In this document: piece by piece, positions 56,631 to 64,000 of the stretch
Numbering within the stretch: the first letter of the stretch is position 1
How the letters are laid out: every line of letters begins with the position of its first letter
Assembly (NCBI RefSeq): GCF_036345155.1
Contig: NZ_CP107772.1
Coordinates: forward strand, 10,416,001 to 10,480,000
Direction of reading: 5' to 3'
Length of the DNA: 64,000 nucleotides
Origin: Streptomyces sp. NBC_00582
GTDB lineage: Bacteria; Actinomycetota; Actinomycetes; Streptomycetales; Streptomycetaceae
Made by a program: the position numbers and the translations under genes
The notes under the pieces: generated by a model
What the model saw: only the letters and a program-made list of their open reading frames with translations
Told to the model about the DNA's origin: nothing
Database searches by the model: none

Positions 56631-58189
56631 GACCTTGCCCGCGACCCGTCCGCTCGTGCGACCGCGGCCTCCTCCGCGGCCTCGGCGGCCGTCGTCTGCG
56701 GCGCCGATCCCCGTACGAGGATCAGTGTGGCCGCCGCACCGACGAGGGACGCGATGCCGGCCACGACCGTGCCGACGGAGTAGCCGTGACCGAGCGCGTC
56801 GAGCGCGGCCTGCCGTGCGGCGTCGCTCGTGTCCGGCGAGTTGAACAGGGCCAGCGCGCCACCGGCCTTCTCGATCGCCGCATCGGCGCCCGTGAGGTTG
56901 CCGGACAGCTGTCCCGCGGCCAGAGCCGCCGCGATGGATCCGACAAGGGCTGGGCCGAGGGCCTGGCCCGCCTCACGCACCAGCGACGTGGCGCCGGACG
57001 CCATACCGGTCATGTGGATCGGCACCGCGTTCACCGCGGCGGCCGTGAGGGAGGAGACCACACAGATGAATCCGACACCGAGCAGCAGCACCGGACCGAT
57101 GAACGCGCTCAGGGACGTCGTCGTGATCGGGAGGGCGCTGATCCAGAACTGGCCGGCCGCCATCGGCAGCAGACCGCCGACGAGCAGCCAGCGCGGGTTC
57201 ACCTGGCTGAGCATCCGGCCGAGCACCGGGGCGAGCAGCAGCGGGATGAGCTGTAGGATCACGAACGGCATCCCGGCTTCCAGCGAGCTCAGATGCATCA
57301 CGGCGCCGAGCCGCATGGACACCACGTACGCGGTGCCGATGAAGCCCAGCATGCCGAACAGGGCCACCACGGCGGCCGCCGCGAACGACGGAATCCGCAG
57401 CAGAGACATGTTGAACATCGGCGCGGAGGAGCGCAGCTCGACCCGGACGAACGCGGCGAGACCCACCACGGCGACGATCATCGCGCCGATGAACAGGCCA
57501 CTGCCCCACCCGGAGGCCGAGCCCTGATTGATGCCCCACAGTAGCGCGGTCAGGCCGACGGCGACGGTGATCTGCCCCGGCCAGTCCAGCGTGCGGCCCT
57601 CGGCCGCACGCGAATCGGTGACCAGCCGCCAGGACAGCAGAGCCGTGACGACACCGAGCAGCACCGGCAGGGAGAAGGCCCAGTGCCAGTTCGCCTTGGT
57701 GGCGATCACACCGGACCACAGCGGGCCCGCGGCCGACGCGGCGGAGATGGAGAGAGCCCAACGGGACACCACCTTGGCGCGTTCCTTGGGCTGCGGGGTG
57801 GCGGCCGAGAGCACGGCGAGGGTGGTGGGGAAGAGCATCGCCGCGCCGAGGCCGGCGATGACCTGGCCGGCCCAGAGCATCTCGATCGACTGGGCCGTCA
57901 CATTGAGAAGTTCACCGGCAGCGAGGACCGCTCCGCCGAGTACCAGGAGCTTCTTGCGCCCGAACATGTCGCCGACGACACCGAAATTCAGCTCAAGAAT
58001 GGCAGTCGGCAGCAGGAAGGCGGTCGTCACCCAGCCGATCTGGGCCGAGTTCGCGCCGAATGCCGTCGTGATATTGCCGTTGATCGGAGATGGAATCGTG
58101 ATGGCCAACTGGGCGGCGGCGACCGCGAGACAGCACGCGATGAGCGTACCGGTGTCGAGCCTTTTCGGTGTCGGGGCGGTTTCACTCAC
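56627..58189 (-). CDS. MFS transporter (DHA2/14-TM type)
   Basis: A 520-residue transporter with about 14 helices: IGWVTTAFLLPTAILELNFG, VGDMFGRKKLLVLGGAVL (loop 2-3 GxxxDRxGRK-like), MLWAGQVIAGLGAAMLFPTT and a charged C-terminus. It is related to the transporter domain of the gene at 50691. The GTG start overlaps the stop of a VOC fragment and the stop overlaps the chimeric gene. Likely moves the substrate or product of the operon; substrate unknown. Confidence 0.85.
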   Translation of the reverse strand: MSETAPTPKRLDTGTLIACCLAVAAAQLAITIPSPINGNITTAFGANSAQIGWVTTAFLLPTAILELNFGVVGDMFGRKKLLVLGGAVLAAGELLNVTAQSIEMLWAGQVIAGLGAAMLFPTTLAVLSAATPQPKERAKVVSRWALSISAASAAGPLWSGVIATKANWHWAFSLPVLLGVVTALLSWRLVTDSRAAEGRTLDWPGQITVAVGLTALLWGINQGSASGWGSGLFIGAMIVAVVGLAAFVRVELRSSAPMFNMSLLRIPSFAAAAVVALFGMLGFIGTAYVVSMRLGAVMHLSSLEAGMPFVILQLIPLLLAPVLGRMLSQVNPRWLLVGGLLPMAAGQFWISALPITTTSLSAFIGPVLLLGVGFICVVSSLTAAAVNAVPIHMTGMASGATSLVREAGQALGPALVGSIAAALAAGQLSGNLTGADAAIEKAGGALALFNSPDTSDAARQAALDALGHGYSVGTVVAGIASLVGAAATLILVRGSAPQTTAAEAAEEAAVARADGSRARS

Positions 58190-58389
58190 GGGAAATCCCT
58201 TTCCGTACGGTCGATGCCTTGTATGAGTTCGAGGCCGAGTTCAGGGGGTGTGACGGCGAAATGGCCGCACCCCTCGGTGTGCGCCGTGGCCAGCGGGTGG
58301 GGAGCGCGCAGGCCGGGCCGAGAACCGGGCCGTGCGAGTAGTTCGAGCCGCCATTCGGAGTCGGGACGTTCCAGGACGACGCCGCGCAA
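58186..58389 (-). pseudogene. VOC/glyoxalase-family fragment
   Basis: Sixty-seven codons read VVLERPDSEWRLELLARPGS, then GCGHFAVTPPELGLEL before TGA overlapping the MFS start. This is the middle of a glyoxalase-like module (WRLELL..PG.........GYGHFALxVxDL). N- and C-terminal parts are missing; the frame is open further upstream without a start. Confidence 0.5.
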
Positions 58390-58579
58390 TCGACAGGCCG
58401 TGCTGTCACCGTCCGCAGCGTATGGACCGGTAAAGCGGGGGACAAGAACGTGTGCGGTTCGGGGGCATAACCGATTGACATGTCTGCCATCTGGTGTGCG
58501 GTGGCAGGCGGGGGCTTGTCAGTTCGCGTCGAGGGCGTTTTGGGATCGCCTTGACACCGCGTGCGCCGTGCCGCCCATC

Positions 58580-58690
58580 GCACACGAACGGGTCCGTGGT
58601 ACCGTCCGCGGGGACGAGGATCTCGGTCGGGCCCGCGAACAGGTCGATGCCGATCTCCCGCAACGTCCGGCTCACCGCCGCACTCACGGG
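58580..58690 (-). pseudogene. Histidinol-dehydrogenase-like fragment
   Basis: The leftward frame contains LREIGIDLFAGPTEILVPAD followed by GTTDPF. IDxxAGPTEILVxAD is the diagnostic core of HisD and of HisD-like dehydrogenases that occur in catabolic clusters. No other part of the gene is recognisable. Confidence 0.55.
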
Positions 58691-58754
58691 CGCTACGGAG
58701 CAGGAGGCCGAACGGGACTTCGCCTCCCGCGCGGCCCGCGCACCGGCGTCGACG

Positions 58755-59342
58755 AGGCGGCCTCTTTCTCCTCGCCGAGCTCGGCGGGACGCCACGGCCG
58801 CTGCGCGAAGCGGTCGACCTGCTCTCTCTCGCCGCTGACGCGATCACCGCTGCGGCGCTGTCACATCCGCGCCGGGCCGTCGCCCTGGAACCGCTCGGGG
58901 ACCACCCCCCCCGGCCGATCCCGCCGTCGACCGGGCTCTCGACATCGTCGAGGTGGACGGCGACGCGCATCAGCTCGCGCAGGTCGTCGGCGATCTGCTG
59001 TCCCACGCCTGTACCCACACGCCGCCCGACAGCCGGATCCGGGTACGTGTGGGTGCCACCCGGTGCGACCCGCGCGCCGGCGGCATCGACGTGCCCGGCA
59101 GGACGAGCTCCGGGCCCGTAGTCCCGCCCGGTCTCGAGGTGTGCGTGATCGAGGTCATCGACGACGGCACGGGCCTTGGACCGGAGGACGCCCGTGATGT
59201 CTTCGGCCGCTTCTACCGCGCCGACCCGCCGGCCACGGCCGAAGCCGAGCCTGGCTCGGGACTCGGCCTGGCCATCGCGTCGGCCATCGCGACCGCTCAC
59301 GGCGGCCGGCTGGACGTCCCGGCCTGCGCGACGCCGGCATGA
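58755..59342 (+). pseudogene. Sensor histidine kinase remnant
   Basis: RGGLFLLAELGGTPRPLREA and VDLLSLAADAITAAALSHPR in one frame, then (after a shift near 58910) HQLAQVVGDLLSHACTHTPP, VCVIEVIDDGTGLGPEDARD, VFGRFYRADPP and SGLGLAIASAIATAHGGRL. It matches the C-terminal half of the intact kinase at 61421-62932, including VDLLSLAADA, but in the opposite orientation. The sensor and H-box parts are missing. Confidence 0.8.
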
Positions 59343-59355
59343 TCCCCGGACAGGC

Positions 59356-60418
59356 TCTAGGTGTATTGATCACGAGCGTTGTTGACACTGGCGGGTCTTG
59401 AACATGGCGAAGACCTCCGATGTGGTGGAGCTGTCTAAGAACACACCGCACGGAGGTCTTCGTGTCCCACCGTAATGCCCGGCTGACCGTTCACGGCAGG
59501 CGGCTGCTCGTCGAGCGTGTCCGTTCGGGCCGCCCCGTCGCGCATGTCGCGGCCGAGATGGGCATCTCACGTGTCACGGCCCACAAGTGGATGCGCCGCT
59601 GGCAAGCGGAGGGCGAACAGGGGCTGCACGACCGCCCCAGCCGTCCACTGACGACACCCCACCGCACGGCGGCAGCCGTGGAGGCCCGGGTGTGCCGGCT
59701 GCGCCAGGACCGCAAACTCGGCCCCGCCCGCCTCGGCCCCGTCCTGGGACTGCCCGCCTCGACCGTGCACCGCATCCTGGTCCGCCACGGCCTGAACCGG
59801 CTTGCCTTCCTCGACCGGCCCACCGGCCAGGTCATCCGCCGCTACGAACGCGACCGACCCGGCGAACTCATCCACGTCGACGTCAAGAAACTCGGCCGCA
59901 TCCCCGACGGCGGCGGCCACAAGGTCCTGGGCCGCCAGGCCGGCCGCGCCCGCCGCAGCAGCGTGGGCTTCGACTACGTCCACTCAGCCATCGACGACCA
60001 CAGCCGCCTCGCCTACAGCGAGATCCACCGCGACGAGAAAGTCGCCACCTGCGCCGGCTTCCTCACCCGCGCGGCCGCCTTCTTCCACGCCCACGGCATC
60101 ACCCGCATCGAACGCGTGCTCACCGACAACGCCTGGGCCTACCGCAAGGGCCTGGCCTGGAAGCAGGTGCTCATCGAGATCGGCGCGACCGGCAAGCTGA
60201 CTCGCGCCTACCGCCCGCAGACCAACGGCAAGGTCGAACGCTTCAACCGCACCCTGCTCGACGAGTGGGCCTACCTGCGGCCTTTCACCAGCAACGACGA
60301 ACGCACCGCAGCCCTGGCCGACTTCCTCCACACCTACAACTACCATCGCTGCCACACCGCACTCGGAGGCCAGCCACCCATCACCCGAGTCAACAACCCT
60401 GCGGGTCAATACATCTAG
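59356..60418 (+). mobile_element. IS481-family insertion sequence
   Basis: The left end CTAGGTGTATTGATCACG (59357) and the inverted right end CTAGATGTATTGACCCGC (ending at 60418) match at 14 of 18 positions. They enclose one transposase gene whose TAG stop lies inside the right repeat. No obvious target duplication is visible because another element abuts the right end. Confidence 0.75.
59462..60418 (+). CDS. IS481-family transposase
   Basis: A 318-residue DDE transposase. N-terminal HTH (LLVERVRSGRPVAHVAAEMG, ISRVTAHKWMRRWQAEGEQG), catalytic core with HVDVKKLGRI (first Asp), VLTDNAWAYR (second Asp) and RPQTNGKVERFNRTLLDEW (Glu), ending HRCHTALGGQPPITRV. All three catalytic acids are present, so it may be active. 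GTG at 59462 begins VSHRNARLTVHGR, the usual start. Confidence 0.9.
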   Translation: MSHRNARLTVHGRRLLVERVRSGRPVAHVAAEMGISRVTAHKWMRRWQAEGEQGLHDRPSRPLTTPHRTAAAVEARVCRLRQDRKLGPARLGPVLGLPASTVHRILVRHGLNRLAFLDRPTGQVIRRYERDRPGELIHVDVKKLGRIPDGGGHKVLGRQAGRARRSSVGFDYVHSAIDDHSRLAYSEIHRDEKVATCAGFLTRAAAFFHAHGITRIERVLTDNAWAYRKGLAWKQVLIEIGATGKLTRAYRPQTNGKVERFNRTLLDEWAYLRPFTSNDERTAALADFLHTYNYHRCHTALGGQPPITRVNNPAGQYI

Positions 60419-61420
60419 GCACTGTTTCTTGGATCATGTGCGGAGCCAGATCGTGAGGGCTGCGAGGGTGACGGTGCCGAGATAGATATAGGCCCGTTTC
60501 TCGTAGCGTGTGGCGACGGCGCGGAAGCCTTTCAGTCGGTTGATGGCCCGCTCGACGGTGTTGCGTTTCTTGTAGCGCTCACGGTCGAATCCGGTGGGGC
60601 GGCCGCCTTGGGAACCGCGGTTTCGTCGGTGTCTGCGTTGGTCGAGGCGTTCGGGGATGGTGTGGGATATGCCGCGTCGTCGCAGGTAGTGACGGTTTTC
60701 GCGGGACGTGTACGCCTTGTCGGCCAGCACATGGTCGGGCCGGGTGCGAGGTCGGCCCACTCCGATGCGAGGCACGGACAACCGCTCCAGCACGAGGCGG
60801 AGTTGGGGGCCGTCTCCGTAGTGTCCGGGTGTCAGGAGGAAGGCGAGCGGCCGGCATCGTCCGTCGGCTGCGAGATGGATCTTGGTGGTGAAGCCGCCGC
60901 GGGAGCGTCCCAGGCACTCGCGGATCTGAGCACCTCCTCCAGTCGGACGGCTAGTTTCCGAAGCGCCGGATCGACCTGGTTCGTCCGCGGGTGGACCCCC
61001 TTTTGAGGCACCGCGGCGGGCGGTGCGTTCCTTGCGCCAGCGGCGTGCTGGTGAGCCCGCACTGCCGTGGAGTCCACGGAAATGTCCCAGTCGATCCGGC
61101 CGGCGGCGTCCTCGGCAGACTGCACCTTCGACAGGAGCATCTGCCAGGTCCCGTCCGCCGACCAGCGGCGATGGCGTTTGTAGACCGTCTCCCACGGCCC
61201 GAACCGCTCCGGAAGATCCCGCCACTGCACCCCCGTCCGGACCCGGTAGAGCACCCCGTTGATCACCCGTCGGTGATCGCTCCACCGGCCCCCACGTGCA
61301 CCACCGCGAGGTAAGAACGACTCCAGCCGATCCCACTCCGCATTCGTCAGGTCTCCACGTCCCATGGAGTCAGCCTGCCCCCAACATTCCACCCGGGGAG
61401 GGAGATCCGAGAAACAGCGC
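60419..61420 (-). mobile_element. IS5-family insertion sequence (IS112/IS427-like)
   Basis: Left end GCACTGTTTCTTGGATC (60419-60435) and right end GATCCGAGAAACAGCGC (61404-61420) are inverted repeats with two mismatches. CTAG precedes and CTAA follows, fitting the CTA/TNA target preference of this family. The element directly abuts the IS481-like element on the left and the histidine kinase stop codon on the right. Confidence 0.75.
60434..61365 (-). CDS. IS5-family transposase in two overlapping frames
   Basis: OrfA starts MGRGDLTNAEWDRLESFLPR (61365) and carries HRRVINGVLYRVRTGVQWRDLP and WDISVDSTAVRAHQHAAGA (first Asp). OrfB continues in the neighbouring frame with ECLGRSRGGFTTKIHLAADG, HVLADKAYTSRENR (second Asp) and NTVERAINRLKGFRAVATRY (Glu) to 60434. 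The overlap near 60830-61000 suggests programmed frameshifting, as usual in this family. Confidence 0.82.
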
Positions 61421-62932
61421 CTAACCGCAGGGCAGGACGCAACGGAACACGCAGCCCTGTGCGGGCCGGGTCTCCAGTTCGAGGCGGCCGCCGTGGCCTT
61501 GGGTGATCGTGCTCGCGATGGCCAGGCCGAGGCCGGAGCCGCCTTGGTCGCGGGAGCGGGAGGGGTCGGCCCGGTAAAGGCGTTCGAAGACCCGGTCGGC
61601 GGCCTCGGGGCCGATGCCGGGACCGTCGTCGATCACCTCGACCACACAGATCGGGGTGCCTTCCGCCAGAGGTGGTCCCGAGGCGCTGCGGCCGGGCCGG
61701 TCCCGTCCGCCGGAGTCGGTGTCAGCGCGGGCGGTGCCGACGCGGACCCGTACGGTCGTTCGGGGTGGAGTGTGGGTGACGGCGTTGGTCAGCAGATTGG
61801 TGACGACCTGCCGCAACCGGTGCGGATCGCCGGTCGTCTCGGCCGGTTCCAGTTCGCCCTGACCGCCGTCCAGCGGCTCCAGCCCGATCCGGTGCCCCGG
61901 GCTCTGCGGCGCCACGGCGCTCACGGCGTCGGCGGCCAGCGAGAGCAGGTCCACACGCTCCGTCGCGTACACGGGTTCCTGGTCCAGCTTGGCCAGGAGA
62001 AGCAGGTCGTCGACAAGCAGACTCATCCGCTCGGCGTTCTGTGCGATGAGCCGGTCGGCCTCCCGCCGCGCCGACGCGGGCCGGTCCTGGTGCCGCAACG
62101 CCAGTTCGGCGAATCCCTGGATCGTCGTCAACGGTGTCCGCAGTTCGTGCCCCGCGTCCGCGACGAACCGGCGCAGCCGTGCCTCGGAGGACTCACGTTC
62201 CCGCAGGGCCCGCTGGAGTCGGTCCAGCATGGTGTTCAGTACGGTGCTCAGCCGCCCGGTCTCGGTCCGCGGATCGGTGTCCGGCAGGCGCAGGTTCAGG
62301 TCGTGGGCGGTGATGTCCTGCGCGGTGTGTTCCATGCGGGTCAGCGGGAGCAGACCGATCCGTACGGCCCAGCGGCCGAGCACCACCAGGCCGGTGGCCG
62401 TGGCGGCCAGCACGATCGCGTTCAGCCAGAGCATCTTCGCGGCGGCCCCGTCCACCGTGTTCAGGGGGAGCGCCACCACGTACGAGGTCCTGTCGGATCC
62501 GGATTTGACCAGCACCCGCCATCGCTCGTCCCCGGAGACGGAGCCGACAGTTGCGGGCTCTCCCGGGGACAGCCCGAGCCGGCCGATCGAGGACGGAAGG
62601 TCCGGTCCGGGAGTGCTGCCTCCGCCCAGGGTTCCGTGCTGGTCACCCCGGGCGTCGTAGAAGGTGACCCGGAAGTCGGACGGCAGGGTCACGGAGCCCG
62701 GGGCGGGCGGTGGCACGGGTCCGGGGCCGACGGTCCGGGAGTAGGCATGGTCGGGCAGGAGAAAGTCCCGGAGCTGGCCGTCCACCCGGTCCAGCAGCCA
62801 GGACCGCACCACGAAGAAGCCGATGGCCTGCGCCGTCAGCACCGCGACCGTGGCCAGCAGCGCGGCGCCCCACACCAGCCGGCCGCGCAACGACCTGGGC
62901 CGCACCGTGCGCAGGAGGTGACGCCGACTCAC
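61421..62932 (-). CDS. Sensor histidine kinase
   Basis: A 503-residue membrane kinase: TM1 about 21-43, extracellular sensor about 50-165, TM2 about 168-190, HAMP (IGLLPLTRMEHTAQDITAHD), H-box with H262 (ADAGHELRTPLTTI), N-box (QVVTNLLTNAVTHTPP), G1 VIDDGPGIGP, F-box RLYRAD and G2 GSGLGLAIAS. Its GTG overlaps the response regulator stop. The reading frame ends in TAG exactly at the IS5-like right end, so the last residues (FRCVLPCG) may have been set by the insertion. Signal unknown. Confidence 0.9.
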   Translation of the reverse strand: MSRRHLLRTVRPRSLRGRLVWGAALLATVAVLTAQAIGFFVVRSWLLDRVDGQLRDFLLPDHAYSRTVGPGPVPPPAPGSVTLPSDFRVTFYDARGDQHGTLGGGSTPGPDLPSSIGRLGLSPGEPATVGSVSGDERWRVLVKSGSDRTSYVVALPLNTVDGAAAKMLWLNAIVLAATATGLVVLGRWAVRIGLLPLTRMEHTAQDITAHDLNLRLPDTDPRTETGRLSTVLNTMLDRLQRALRERESSEARLRRFVADAGHELRTPLTTIQGFAELALRHQDRPASARREADRLIAQNAERMSLLVDDLLLLAKLDQEPVYATERVDLLSLAADAVSAVAPQSPGHRIGLEPLDGGQGELEPAETTGDPHRLRQVVTNLLTNAVTHTPPRTTVRVRVGTARADTDSGGRDRPGRSASGPPLAEGTPICVVEVIDDGPGIGPEAADRVFERLYRADPSRSRDQGGSGLGLAIASTITQGHGGRLELETRPAQGCVFRCVLPCG

Positions 62933-63678
62933 CCGTCGGTCCGGGCCGTGCGGTCGCGGGGCAGTCGCAGGCAGTAGCCCACGCCCCGCTGAGTGTGGAT
63001 CAGCGGCGGGTCGATGGCGTCGATCTTCCGGCGCAGGTACTTCACGTACGTCTCGATGATGCGGGCGTCACCCGAGAAGTCGTAGCCCCACACCCGCTCC
63101 AGGATCATGGCCTTGCCGACCACGCGGCCCGCGTTGGCCATCAGGAAGGAGAGCAGCCTGAACTCGGTGGGGGACAGGGGGACGTAGATGCCCGCCCGAT
63201 AGACCTCGTGCGCGTCCTCGTCGAGTTCCAGGTCGGCGTAGCGCAGGACGCCGGGCGCGGCGCCGGGCTCGTCGCAGGCACCCTCGGGGTCCGTACGACG
63301 CAGCACGGCGCCGATCCGCAGCACCACCTCTTCGATGCTGAACGGCTTCGCGACGTAGTCGTCGCCGCCCGCGCGCAGGCCGGCGAGCCGGTCGTCGACG
63401 TCCGCGCGGGCGGTCAGGAACAGCACCGGTGTGGTCACGCCCGCCGCCCGCAGGGTGCGGGTGAGTTCGAAGCCGTCGAGGTCGGGCAGCATCACGTCCA
63501 GGACCAGCAGAGCGGGCGCGAACCGCTCGGCCTCCAGCAGGGCGTCCCGGCCCGTGGCCGCGCTGCTCACCTCGTAGCCGGACAGCCGCAGCGCCGTCTC
63601 CAGCAGGGTGCGGATGCCCGGGTCGTCCTCGACGACGAGGATGCGGCGCGGGCCGCGGGCAGCGGGTGCTTCTGACAT
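62929..63678 (-). CDS. OmpR/PhoB-family response regulator
   Basis: A 249-residue regulator. Receiver: acidic pocket E17-D18-D19, phospho-acceptor D61 (LLVLDVMLPDLDG) and K111 (YVAKPF). Winged-helix output: LSPTEFRLLSFLMANAGRVV, RVWGYDFSGDARIIETYVKYL and RRKIDAIDPPLIHTQRGVGY. It partners the kinase downstream. The gene upstream encodes a membrane glycosyltransferase-like protein, a frequent neighbour of such systems in Streptomyces. Confidence 0.92.
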   Translation of the reverse strand: MSEAPAARGPRRILVVEDDPGIRTLLETALRLSGYEVSSAATGRDALLEAERFAPALLVLDVMLPDLDGFELTRTLRAAGVTTPVLFLTARADVDDRLAGLRAGGDDYVAKPFSIEEVVLRIGAVLRRTDPEGACDEPGAAPGVLRYADLELDEDAHEVYRAGIYVPLSPTEFRLLSFLMANAGRVVGKAMILERVWGYDFSGDARIIETYVKYLRRKIDAIDPPLIHTQRGVGYCLRLPRDRTARTDG

Positions 63679-63703
63679 GGGGGGCTGTCGTCCATTCTGC
63701 CGC

Positions 63704-64000
63704 CTACTTCGTGGTGCTCATGGCAGCGCAGTCGTACAAGGTCGTCTCGCCGCCCATCATGCCCGCGGAACCTGAGGAGCCGCCCGAGGAGCCGCTGCCG
63801 CCGTAGGCGGAGGCGGGCACCTCGGTGCAGTTCTCGCTGATCCACTGGGAGCGTGCGGAGGCACTGCCGCCGGACCCCATCGGGCCGCCGCCCGAGCCCG
63901 AGCCGAGGACGTAGCGCAGCTCACCCTTGCTCGTCCAGGTCCGCAGCTGGTTCACCGAAGGGGCGTTGTCGGTGCCCATGAAGCCGCCCATGCCGATGAC
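63704..64000 (-). CDS. Membrane glycosyltransferase-like protein, C-terminal part (runs off the window)
   Basis: The visible end reads GGFMGTDNAPSVNQLRTWTS, GELRYVLG, then Gly/Ser-rich linkers, WISENCTEVPASAYGG and LYDCAAMSTTK. MGTDNAPTxxQLxxWV..GELRYVLG and WV..NC..V are the extracellular C-terminal domain of actinobacterial family 39-like (ArnT-type) glycosyltransferases with many N-terminal helices. The start lies beyond base 64000. Confidence 0.7.
   Translation of the reverse strand, partial: VIGMGGFMGTDNAPSVNQLRTWTSKGELRYVLGSGSGGGPMGSGGSASARSQWISENCTEVPASAYGGSGSSGGSSGSAGMMGGETTLYDCAAMSTTK

Noticed and set aside
61364..62977. A 537-codon rightward frame opposite the histidine kinase
   Set aside because: It is the high-GC antisense shadow of the kinase: Gly/Gln/Arg-rich, no family motif, no ribosome site.
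1..64000. tRNA, rRNA or CRISPR arrays
   Set aside because: No cloverleaf-like sequence with GGTTCGAATCC-type arm and no regularly spaced identical repeats were seen.

Overview
The window is very GC-rich, with short intergenic gaps, frequent ATGA/GTGA/TGATG stop-start overlaps and GTG or TTG starts. It carries a mycothiol-type maleylpyruvate isomerase, an SCO4226-like protein, IclR/GntR/MarR regulators and actinobacterial insertion sequences. Together these point to Streptomyces or a close relative. Many truncated genes suggest an accessory, recombining part of the chromosome rather than the core.

The content is mostly an island for breakdown of aromatic compounds. (1) 58-4631: an SDR and a frameshifted esterase, then a zone of remnants (IS630 transposase, FxLD-type methyltransferase, IclR) around one intact VOC protein. 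(2) 4668-11525: a GntR-controlled divergent locus with a flavin reductase, a flavin-dependent hydroxylase of HsaA type, an FAH-fold hydrolase, an extradiol dioxygenase, an EthD-like protein and two ABM-domain proteins. It reads as hydroxylation, meta-cleavage and hydrolysis of a phenolic ring. (3) 11967-24770: an IclR regulator and two leftward operons, each with a gentisate-1,2-dioxygenase-like cupin and an FAH hydrolase. The first adds a 3-hydroxybenzoate-6-hydroxylase-like enzyme, ferredoxin, ferredoxin reductase, class II aldolase, maleylpyruvate isomerase, an MBL-fold protein and a cytosolic TAXI-like protein. The second adds two coupled proteins with cysteine-pair tails, at least one a cupin. 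A 22-bp motif is shared by the promoters. (4) 25297-29912: a third leftward operon (TAXI-like protein, class II aldolase, dienelactone hydrolase, bicupin, alcohol dehydrogenase). (5) 30229-34621: a decayed copy of part of region 2, then an intact P450/[2Fe-2S] ferredoxin/ferredoxin reductase operon, an ABM paralogue and a MarR regulator.

(6) 35048-47896 is the most coherent system: two stand-alone GcvT-fold proteins resembling tetrahydrofolate-dependent aromatic O-demethylases (LigM/DesA type), with metF, purU and folD to oxidise the methyl group to formate and regenerate THF. pabB and a frameshifted folP would raise folate supply, and a catechol-2,3-dioxygenase-like enzyme would open the demethylated ring. 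Tandem TCTG-N5-CAGA palindromes with 20-bp periodicity occur at both ends and suggest one regulon.

(7) 48164-58389: a zinc alcohol dehydrogenase, a double Lrp-type regulator, an MFS exporter with an added carboxypeptidase-regulatory-like tail, and an operon of MFS transporter, SDR-DHDPS chimera, FAH hydrolase and SDR. (8) 58580-64000: HisD-like and histidine-kinase remnants, an IS481-like and an IS5-like element side by side, an intact two-component system, and the C-terminus of a membrane glycosyltransferase-like protein running off the window.

Pathway assignments rest on family resemblance read by eye; substrates are inferred. Several genes carry single-base frameshifts that may be real decay or assembly errors, and each is flagged.
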